Positions 41,001-47,252 of a stretch of DNA of 64,000 bases are shown here, one piece after another. Both the position numbers and the translations under genes were made by a program. Location of the stretch: assembly GCA_913020435.1 (NCBI GenBank), contig CAJVZZ010000007.1, positions 61,339 through 125,338 of the forward strand, given 5' to 3'. Origin of the DNA: an uncultured Flavobacteriales bacterium. Its GTDB lineage: Bacteria; Bacteroidota; Bacteroidia; Flavobacteriales_G; Salibacteraceae. The stretch's first letter is position 1. The number at the start of each line of letters is the position of its first letter. The notes under the pieces were generated by a model. The model searched no databases, had not been told where the DNA came from, and was given only the letters and a program-made list of their open reading frames with translations.

Positions 41001-41726
41001 AACAGAATTATTATTAAACTTAAGCCCTTTGGTATAATATCCATAAAAACCTCTATACCAAAAATTCTTAATGGTATTATTTTCGATAGTCCAATTAGTC
41101 TGAAAACCTGAGGTACTATTACCATAAACATAAAAACCGTAAGAACCACCAGTTATTGTATTGTTCTTAAAAGTAATATCATCTGCATAATGAGTGGCAC
41201 CTCTTTCATCATAAACAACAGCATCCCATGTTGATGATGTCGCATTAGACCTTCCGACTAAATCGTTACCGTCAAAGGAAATAAATGAGTTTGAACCTCT
41301 AAAATCGACTACCCTACCATATCTAGTGCTAGTTGCTTTAATTTCGCATGAATCAATAGAAATATAAGATGAACCATTAAATCCAACTGTCCAATTCGTA
41401 CTAGACCCGTTACTAGAATACTGAATAACAACAGGAGTTGTGTTAGCAGGATCAGGCCGAAATCGAATCGTGTTTGTGGCCGAAGCGCCAGAAACACTTC
41501 TAAAACTTAACTGACCAGTATATGTACCTGAGCGGATGTCAAAAGTTACAGCGCCATTAACACCATTTGAGTTAAGCGCACTTACTGCGGAAGTAACCGT
41601 TGAGTAACTTGGACTTGTACCACCAATGGTATATGTACCAGACAACTGCCCGAAAGTGACCAATGAAACAAAAACCATCGACATAAGCGCCGCTGACTTT
41701 TTTAACCATGAATAACAATTTTTCAT
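34773..41726 (-). CDS. giant T9SS-secreted surface protein: signal peptide, three parallel beta-helix/CARDB-like modules, SprB-like repeats, type A sorting domain
   Basis: 2317-aa ORF; modules starting SGTYTIGG / SGIYTVGT / NGTFTIGT; five CxxxxDGxAxVxVxGGxxPYTYxWSNG-type repeats; C-terminal FRIYPNPTAGVINLEF...YASGIYFVETTVGTEKVVSRIQLSK. Confidence 0.9.
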   Translation of the reverse strand: MKNCYSWLKKSAALMSMVFVSLVTFGQLSGTYTIGGTSPSYSTVTSAVSALNSNGVNGAVTFDIRSGTYTGQLSFRSVSGASATNTIRFRPDPANTTPVVIQYSSNGSSTNWTVGFNGSSYISIDSCEIKATSTRYGRVVDFRGSNSFISFDGNDLVGRSNATSSTWDAVVYDERGATHYADDITFKNNTITGGSYGFYVYGNSTSGFQTNWTIENNTIKNFWYRGFYGYYTKGLKFNNNSVTNRKAYTSPSGIYAYYCYDASYNGNYIELVGGSNSAYAMYLYRCGASGNTTRRTISNNMVTYSDGGSSRGRGMYVYDPDYMDIVHNSINWHSTSSSTAYAALYVSSGTSVVVRNNSAFNNASGYGYYQQSSTYTNSNNNAYSVSGSNSNQTQALAVDPQYNSPTDLHTYSTDLFAAGIPLSTITIDYDGETRNTIAPCIGADEYVLFASDAGVTSMVNASLCSGSQSVEVNVKNFGTTAMSSFKVDWSVAVNAGTPVAQTQLVVASSAVAIGVDTAVTLGNYTLASGTTYTIKAWSSAPNAVTDSAGNNDTLVIAISPALSGIYTVGTGASDDYASITAAVAQLSSKGVCGAVELHLQDETFNEQVEIGAIPGGSATNTVIIKSDPANANMAKWEFNTAVTSANYVVLFNGVQYVSIDTVVLQSLGTNYGGVVEFKGSNQFITLNGDSIIGRENGTNFSYDRVIYDYTGGNQANDITIKNCVIMNGAYSMYIYGSGNGASRQQRWTIENNEMYNFMTYGVYMFYTENVKVTKNKIVGNDSRFVRGIYGYYFLGDVTYNTVNIAQGYAFDCQWSDGSSTNHGKINNNMFSVTDGNYTGTSYGLQISRSQWWDVQYNSFYTASTGGNSRSLYLSSANNTDVRNNVGFAEAGYGFYQQSGSGARDYNNWYCPNGQNIAGTNQGANSVNTDPLFTDVSKGDLHAASALMYREGSPIVGITDDIDGEVRSTTFPTMGADEYVVPDYDAGVTSFPSGALCTGAQAIDVTVANLGYLNLTSFDVHWTYSVNGAAATAGATLSVSGSNIDKGLDTVVTLGNLTLNAGSTYSIVAYTVSPSGQTDQRIANDTFKFDVRPALNGTFTIGTNGDFGSFAAAVKDLDDLGICGPVTFHVDDSTFVESITLSNIVGVSRTNPLTFTSDPANTTMPILEGNLELGDIAHVKFHKMHIKSTSGYTVNLDGLNDSLTIDSCIVEAGSPTPANACIYDKRGKNTSSLFITNNEIFGGYYGIYIQGGSNARNQREEFITIEGNAFHDIGVYYVYTNYGASCHYNDNSIESTTTGSQYVFFGRYNNDMQYKNNRFNMRSTGFQYVIYDYYTNYYNRLASDTTEIINNFISFSNDLASSGQYGIYTYYGNQVTIQHNNVRMNTSGTSYGAYEANPVNTNVSNNIFTSERGNSTLYNRYNSRWGPSVVNNTRKSNGYWTGTAGSWGTTGFTRDASAINADPRFKIPSKADLRVNAVEYDSTAFNVGVATDYFHSPRNIPFHDVGAHEFTPCYFDGGMIDVSSIYASVPTGQSVYVFGKAGNRGLDTITGTRVNALVAGVTSNSLIDTLVPDQDSMVAVLAAVGSVAGQISANFFTTINESDCDSTNDTLNYIINVSDSIYALDDSLQGIYPNGGLGYATGTTGEFGNVYEVFNTDKLTSGTFYLQNPVRGANVKLKLYAVNDTASPAVQQVIDSTRAFQISANGTGWYTLEFGCGGVTLQPGKYLIAIQQINPVRMELAFSSIRTGRPGIMYGRGTGGSWTDMNAQGGLVGNATLILRANFGEIGDKQVLADTTLLCFGSTAQVKSNKEYKFSTWSTGEFFDSIKVTKPGIISVTVEDDIGCIYMDTTNVVRTQQIVLSETVTNATCDSSDGVAVALATGVYGPYTYEWDNGYIGNTLAGIPGDIYNVTAIDSVGCTEELEVEVLGARPLVSSANSYPTCNGDNDGSAEVAVTKGIPGYTYNWNSGGTSAKESNLSAGAYTVTVTDKSNCAEVVSITVVDPPVIQVIMKDNTPSACKLANGSAEAAVAGGIAPFTYFWSNSQTTAKAVGLTEGLYDVTITDSLGCVKTGKVKVIDPNSPIAVPSDLSVDCSYDTATAEVTINGGTGPFKYSWSTGSSATQLNGLTKGIYQVRVEDAAGCDHDTVVVINAPDPINVSFINVVDGGENNVKATASAIGGTKPYSSYLWSNNETDSAATNLPNGVNTVTVVDANGCSFKAQIDVFSEFTGVGVLVNTDAFRIYPNPTAGVINLEFNLTSEEDVTVRVMNAVGQVIETTEKTRLTQDNLTLDITGYASGIYFVETTVGTEKVVSRIQLSK
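35062..36150 (-). repeat. about five SprB-like repeat domains
   Basis: Recurrent GxxPYTYxWxNG ... L..G.YxVTVTDxxGC blocks in the translation. Confidence 0.8.
36860..41640 (-). repeat. three tandem ~1.6-kb protein-level modules (beta-helix + CARDB-like)
   Basis: Module starts at ~41640 (SGTYTIGG), ~40040 (SGIYTVGT) and ~38455 (NGTFTIGT); shared patterns ...SDPANxxM..., ...ADEYV...DAGVTS...LCxGxQxxxVxVxNxG. Confidence 0.8.
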
Positions 41727-41769
41727 ATTTCTACTATTTAATAATTAGTGAACCTTTTTACAAACGCAC

Positions 41770-41798
41770 CAAATTTAACTTAATTTTTAACCTAACAA
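41770..41798 (-). promoter_or_regulatory. promoter of the giant surface protein: TTG-N18-TAAATTTG
   Basis: Match to the Bacteroidota -33/-7 consensus on the minus strand, -7 element ~44 nt before the start codon. Confidence 0.6.
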
Positions 41799-41842
41799 AA
41801 TTTTACTTTACACTCTTTATTTTATTTCTAATATCGCATTTA

Positions 41843-42526
41843 ATGAAACAAATTTTACTTGTTGAAGACGAAGCTCAATTAGCGGAAGCAATTATCCTTA
41901 ACCTTAAACTGGAAGGCTACGACCCTACGTGGGTTAGGAACGGTAACATTGCTATACAAACTGCCTTGAATCCTCATAACAGCTTCGAGCTTATTATATT
42001 AGACGTTATGATTCCTGAGAAGGATGGGTTAGAAGTGTGTTTATCAATCAGAAAAGTGGATTTAAAGACTCCAATACTCTTTTTATCGGCTAGAAATTCG
42101 ACCACTGACAAAATTTTAGGATTAAAATCAGGCGGTAATGATTATTTGGGGAAGCCTTTTCACTTAGAAGAATTTCTGCTAAGAGTGAAAAATTTAGCTG
42201 TATCAAAAAAAGAAATTACCAATTCTCCTTCTTTTGCTTTCTCAGGCAATACAATTTCGTTTGACAGTTTCTCTGCCACGAACGTCTCCGGTGAAAGCAT
42301 TGCGTTTAGCAAACGGGAGGTTGCATTTTTGAAGTTATTTATAGAACACCCCAATCAAGTTATCTCACGCGAGGAATTAGCTGATACAACCCCAGAAGCG
42401 GTCCAGTTAAATTTTCGAGTTATTGATAATGCAATTGTAAAATTCAGAAAAAGCTTTGAGATAGATCTTAAACAACCCACTCACTTTATTTCAGTAAGAG
42501 GAGTTGGCTACCTTTTTAAACCATAA
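41843..42526 (+). CDS. OmpR/PhoB-type response regulator transcription factor
   Basis: MKQILLVEDEAQLAEAI, LDVMIPEKDGLEV, GNDYLGKPFHLEEFLLRV, C-terminal winged helix ending FISVRGVGYLFKP; ORF track start 41708 is an over-extension. Confidence 0.93.
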   Translation: MKQILLVEDEAQLAEAIILNLKLEGYDPTWVRNGNIAIQTALNPHNSFELIILDVMIPEKDGLEVCLSIRKVDLKTPILFLSARNSTTDKILGLKSGGNDYLGKPFHLEEFLLRVKNLAVSKKEITNSPSFAFSGNTISFDSFSATNVSGESIAFSKREVAFLKLFIEHPNQVISREELADTTPEAVQLNFRVIDNAIVKFRKSFEIDLKQPTHFISVRGVGYLFKP

Positions 42527-45128
42527 GGTCAGTAAACTTGGATTTAAACTCAGTTGATTCTTCAAACTGAAAATCAGATTTCAAAATTGACTCCAATTTT
42601 ATTTTCACCGCATCATTATATGCAATGAGATCATCATTGTCTACAAAAGATTTTCCTTGAATCATTAGCGGTAGAATTCCAGACAGATTATTCCGACAAG
42701 AATATATCGCCGACTCGATTTTTTTAAACTTATTTATATGACTGTATAATAATGAATAGTAAAGCAGCTGATTAGCCTTGGAGAAATCTAAATTATCCAT
42801 TACTACAGAAAAATCATCAATTCGCAAATCTTTTTGTTCCACCTTCCCTGTTTTATAATCGATGAGTCTGATTACTCCATTCTCTTCTTCTACCCTATCA
42901 ATTGAACCAACAAGTTTTATAGTAGCACAATTTTCCTCTAGTTGCAGTTTAAGTTCAATTTCGCACCTTTCTTCCAAATCCTTTAGCACAATATGTCTCC
43001 CTGCCTTTATTCGAGACAAATCAAATTGTAAAAATTTATCAATCCAAACTGAACAGATATTTTTATACAACTTCAGAATACTCTTAGAGGGGCTTAATTT
43101 TTTGTTTAGTTCTTCAATTCTATTCTCAATTGCATCGTATCGTCTCTTTTCAATTTCTTTAAACGTATCCCTAGTTAATTTGGTGGATACAAAAGGCTTG
43201 TATAAATCTTCTAATACATTATGAAATAGAGTCCCTAGTTCAGCATGTGAAACTTCATCCAAAATAGTTTCGGATTCTTTAAGCCCGAGAACATATTGAT
43301 TGTAAAAATCAATTGGATTTCGAATTAGTAGATTAAGCGCAGAAACAGAGCATCCTTTTTGGGAAAGGTAATTTATGATTTTTAATTTAATTTTTGGATT
43401 TTGAGGAATCACAATTGTTTCTCCATTGATTTCGTCATCATACATAAAGCTGGTTCGTTTTTGCACAAACACATCCTCAAAGCCAGGAAAACTATTCTTA
43501 AGCTGGTTTAAATATCGAGAAGGTTCTGAGCTATTAAACCCCGAATCGCTTTGAATGGATAACAGACTAATTGACTCTGCCCTTTGAATACTTTGAAAGA
43601 AATAATACGACAGAAGTCCTTCAGAATCATTTGGCATTTGTAAACCGAACCTACTTCTTACGTCGTTTGGTATTATGCTATTTGAAATTATACTTCCAGG
43701 AAAAACTGAGTCGTTAAATGATACTATAATGACATTATCAAAATCTATGTTACGCGTTTCTAACAGCCCCAAAAATTGAATATTGGATGTTTTATCGCTT
43801 ATTGTATCAATTGTATTGGTTTTAAGTTCACTCAAAAAAGCTTTTTTCACAAACTCTTCTGGTAGTTTCTCAAAGCGGAGCTTATTTTTCAAGTAGCGAT
43901 CTAAACAAGAAATACACTTTGAAATTACTGCAGAACTAAACGTGTGTTGTAGAGTATCAGAATTATCAAATTCAAGTTGTTTCAAAAAACTTTGTAGATT
44001 ATTAAAGCTACTCCAAATTGATCTAGAATTTCGTTGATTTTCATAGGTAGTTTGCACTGACTTAAAACGTCGAATAGACAACTGTTTTAACACCTCAAAA
44101 AGACTGTTTTTATTCCAGTCCAAGAAGTTAGCAACTAGAGAATAACCAAACGTAAATTGCAGCTGAATTCCAGACCCAATATTCACTTGATTTAATGCTT
44201 TAGGTAAACTAAAAACAGCAGTCTGAAGAAGGCTCTGATCAAGGAACACAACTGCCGTTTTTTTGGATCTAGCCTCAGAAATCAGCTTCCTGAAAACCGA
44301 TGTCAACATTGCAATATTACCAGCAGAAACACTATGAATAAATCGTTGATTACGAAACCGCCAATTGGCATCCAAAAAAGTTTTATTAAAGCTTATTTTA
44401 CTGCCCGATTTAATCAAAAATTTGCCAGCAGAATCAAGGTTATTATCGAGATAATAATGGTCAATATCAAAAACAGATTCTATCTCATTAGTTTTTCCTA
44501 ATTCAGCAATAAAATGAAGCTCTGATGCATTGAAATTATTGAACCCAACAAACCAAAATTTAGACTTGGTTTTTACAAATTCGCGAAAGGATTCTACTTC
44601 ATTTATCAAGCCTAATACTTGACTTTGCGATTGGAAATTTGATTGCTGAAGGTTTTCTTGATATTTCGAGAATATACTAACTAGTTTCTCCCAGAATAAG
44701 AGATTATTTTTACCTAGGTCTCCTAAAGTATCAACTTCAATTTCCCACTTTTCGAGAAGCTTTATGTAAGAGACCTTTGAAAAAATATCTTTAGGATCTA
44801 TTTTCTCGCGTTGCACCTCGTCAAAATCCTCAATGAGTTTAGCGACAAAATCAAAGTTATTTAGATCCCCTTTTTTTTCTTCTAACGCATTCGATAAGGC
44901 CTCATTTAAGGCCAATACTTTCTCTAAAAATTCGGGTGAATTTGTCGGGAATTCTCGATTTAATAAATCATTTAGCGTCGTAATCTCAGGAAACCATGAG
45001 TTTTCAGGAACAATTGAATGGAGAAGATTCCGGAACTCTATGATGGGCCTATTGTTAGGAAACACTATTACATCATTTTCATTGAATTTTATTGAATAAT
45101 GCTTTAGAAATTGTTCTAGGAAAGTCAT
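42516..45128 (-). CDS. PD-(D/E)XK nuclease family protein (AddB/RecB-like)
   Basis: C-terminal AELGTLFHNVLEDLY ... LVGSIDRVEEENGVIRLIDYKTGK; AddB-like inactive helicase-type N-terminal part. Confidence 0.82.
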   Translation of the reverse strand: MTFLEQFLKHYSIKFNENDVIVFPNNRPIIEFRNLLHSIVPENSWFPEITTLNDLLNREFPTNSPEFLEKVLALNEALSNALEEKKGDLNNFDFVAKLIEDFDEVQREKIDPKDIFSKVSYIKLLEKWEIEVDTLGDLGKNNLLFWEKLVSIFSKYQENLQQSNFQSQSQVLGLINEVESFREFVKTKSKFWFVGFNNFNASELHFIAELGKTNEIESVFDIDHYYLDNNLDSAGKFLIKSGSKISFNKTFLDANWRFRNQRFIHSVSAGNIAMLTSVFRKLISEARSKKTAVVFLDQSLLQTAVFSLPKALNQVNIGSGIQLQFTFGYSLVANFLDWNKNSLFEVLKQLSIRRFKSVQTTYENQRNSRSIWSSFNNLQSFLKQLEFDNSDTLQHTFSSAVISKCISCLDRYLKNKLRFEKLPEEFVKKAFLSELKTNTIDTISDKTSNIQFLGLLETRNIDFDNVIIVSFNDSVFPGSIISNSIIPNDVRSRFGLQMPNDSEGLLSYYFFQSIQRAESISLLSIQSDSGFNSSEPSRYLNQLKNSFPGFEDVFVQKRTSFMYDDEINGETIVIPQNPKIKLKIINYLSQKGCSVSALNLLIRNPIDFYNQYVLGLKESETILDEVSHAELGTLFHNVLEDLYKPFVSTKLTRDTFKEIEKRRYDAIENRIEELNKKLSPSKSILKLYKNICSVWIDKFLQFDLSRIKAGRHIVLKDLEERCEIELKLQLEENCATIKLVGSIDRVEEENGVIRLIDYKTGKVEQKDLRIDDFSVVMDNLDFSKANQLLYYSLLYSHINKFKKIESAIYSCRNNLSGILPLMIQGKSFVDNDDLIAYNDAVKIKLESILKSDFQFEESTEFKSKFTDLMV

Positions 45129-45132
45129 TGAT

Positions 45133-45708
45133 CTATTTAGTTAGTTTAAAGCCATTTCTTAAGTAGTTAAGAAACTCTTTAAGGAATTTAAATTTTGTAA
45201 CATTATTCAAAGCATACTGAATTGCTGAATTCTTTTTCACAGAACTCTCCACTTCGTTTTTTATCACTTCAGATTCTGGTTTTATATTAACAGCTAATTC
45301 ATCCGCTTTTACGAAATTGCGTTTAGCCTTGCTGTTATAGCCTTTACTTTCTAGCGCTAAACCAAGGTTATTATATGCAATAGCATCTTCTGGATCTAAG
45401 TGAACGGCTTTTTGATAATCTTCGATCGCTCCATCAAAATCACCAATTCTATTTTTCACATATGCTCTTGACGAGTATCTAAATGGATTATTAGGTTGAA
45501 GATTTTGTGCAGCATTCATATCTGCTAGGCAGCTTTCATAATCCCCTAAATGGTAGTATGACATTGCACGATTTTCGTACAAATCTGGATCTGTATTTAT
45601 TGTTTTTATCTCCTCAGTGAACAACTCAACAGCTCCCTTAAACTCTTGATTTTCATATAATTGCTTAGCTTTCGACTTAAAGGTTTTCTGATTTTCCACA
45701 ATGCACAA
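45133..45708 (-). CDS. TPR repeat protein
   Basis: Repeats: LYENRAMSYYHLGDYESCLADMNAAQNLQPNNP / YSSRAYVKNRIGDFDGAIEDYQKAVHLDPEDA / AYNNLGLALESKGYNSKAKRNFVKA. Confidence 0.85.
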   Translation of the reverse strand: MCIVENQKTFKSKAKQLYENQEFKGAVELFTEEIKTINTDPDLYENRAMSYYHLGDYESCLADMNAAQNLQPNNPFRYSSRAYVKNRIGDFDGAIEDYQKAVHLDPEDAIAYNNLGLALESKGYNSKAKRNFVKADELAVNIKPESEVIKNEVESSVKKNSAIQYALNNVTKFKFLKEFLNYLRNGFKLTK

Positions 45709-45807
45709 CTTTAATATTAATAAACGTAATCTGCTACTAATAAAGTAGCTTTATCTATAGCTCTAATAACTACAACTATAAAATTTCAAAAAGTACTCCA
45801 AAGGAAT

Positions 45808-45840
45808 AAAGATTATTAATAATAATTATTAATAATCTTT
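45808..45840. repeat. perfect AT-rich palindrome (16-bp arms, 1-nt centre)
   Basis: AAAGATTATTAATAATAATTATTAATAATCTTT read directly; lies between divergent genes. Confidence 0.9.
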
Positions 45841-45902
45841 GTAGTGATACGCTGATGCTTATTCAAATAATTGTCATTTCTTAGAGCCTTGAAATTAATC
45901 AA

Positions 45903-47252
45903 ATGTATGAAATAGGAATTTTCGACTATATAATGGCCGGGTTATGGCTAGTTATACTAGGCATGGGAGGCTTTCTATATGCAAGTTTGAAGTCCTCAAG
46001 GAACTCCGCTTACCGGTTTTATAATTATGCTTTATGGGCAAAAATGTTAGGAGGGCTTGGCTTTGCATTAACCTATAGCTATTATTACGATTATCAAGGC
46101 GATACGTTTGCATATTTCGCCGATATTCGATACTTATCTAATATGTTCATTGAAGAACCGTCTTCTATTTTACAAATCCTAACACAACCTTCAGGAACTT
46201 TTAACTCAGAAACCTATCATATAACATCAAAGCTAAACTTTTACCGTGGAGAGGATACTTTCATTGTTATTCGCGTAATTACACTTCTAAATCTTTTAGG
46301 TGGAAATACTTATTTAGGAACTACCATAATCGTATCATTTATTTCCTTTCATGGGGTTTGGAAAATGTTTTTATTATTCAGAGAATATTATGCGAAAATT
46401 GAAACTGAACTAGCATTTTCTATTCTATTCTTTCCTTCAGTCGTTTTTTGGGGATCTGGCATTCTTAAAGATTCAATCGTTATTGCGGGGGTTGGATTTA
46501 TGCTTTACTACTTAAATGAATTAATTGTAAAAGGTCGACTTTCTATTTTTAAATCATTTTTCTTAATCTTCGTAATATATGTTACTGCCACCGCCAAATC
46601 ATATGTTGTGATTTCACTGCTACCTGCAACCGCACTTTGGTTAATTCCAAGAGTTCAACAAAACATTGAAAATAAAGCCATAAAGGTTTTCATTTCACCT
46701 ATAATTTTCGTTGTCGGATTAGGCATTTCTGTATACCTTTTTACACTTTTCGAAAAATCATTTGAACGGTTTTCGTTAGATGAAGTGGTTGCAACAGCTC
46801 AATCTTACCAAGATTGGCACTACTACGGCGGTGACTTTGAACGTTCTGGTAGAGGTTCCTCCTACACATTGGGAGAATACGATGCAACTCTGCCTGGAAT
46901 TATATCAATGATTCCGAGCGGAATATCAGTTACTCTTTTTAGGCCCTATTTGTGGGAGATCCGAAATACGGTTATGGGAATTTCGGCTATTGAAAGTTTC
47001 TTTGTAATTTTACTCACTTTATATACCTTCTGGAAAGTCAGAATTACCAGAATGTTATATCAATTTAGAACGGATTCTTTTCTTGCAATGTGTCTTGTCT
47101 TTTCTTTAATATTCGCTTTTGCAGTAGGGTTTTCATCGTATAATTTCGGGGCATTAGTAAGATACAAAATCCCTTGTATACCGATGTATTTGAGCGTGCT
47201 TTTTGTGCTCCTTAACTGCGACAAATTATCATTTAAAAAAAGAGCAGCCTAA
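45903..47252 (+). CDS. multi-spanning membrane protein, possible polysaccharide polymerase (Wzy-like)
   Basis: 449 aa with many hydrophobic segments, at the edge of the polysaccharide locus. Confidence 0.55.
   Translation: MYEIGIFDYIMAGLWLVILGMGGFLYASLKSSRNSAYRFYNYALWAKMLGGLGFALTYSYYYDYQGDTFAYFADIRYLSNMFIEEPSSILQILTQPSGTFNSETYHITSKLNFYRGEDTFIVIRVITLLNLLGGNTYLGTTIIVSFISFHGVWKMFLLFREYYAKIETELAFSILFFPSVVFWGSGILKDSIVIAGVGFMLYYLNELIVKGRLSIFKSFFLIFVIYVTATAKSYVVISLLPATALWLIPRVQQNIENKAIKVFISPIIFVVGLGISVYLFTLFEKSFERFSLDEVVATAQSYQDWHYYGGDFERSGRGSSYTLGEYDATLPGIISMIPSGISVTLFRPYLWEIRNTVMGISAIESFFVILLTLYTFWKVRITRMLYQFRTDSFLAMCLVFSLIFAFAVGFSSYNFGALVRYKIPCIPMYLSVLFVLLNCDKLSFKKRAA

Noticed and set aside
36426-41497. 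Antisense or alternate-frame ORFs inside the giant adhesin gene (e.g. 36426..36749, 40538..40909, 40910..41149)
   Set aside because: Low-complexity S/T/N- or I/L-rich shadows of the repeat-rich main frame; no recognisable motifs.
34773-41726. Giant ORF as a possible misassembled set of repeats or phage tail gene
   Set aside because: Continuous frame with signal peptide, divergent modules, own promoter, own terminator and T9SS tail; no phage genes nearby.
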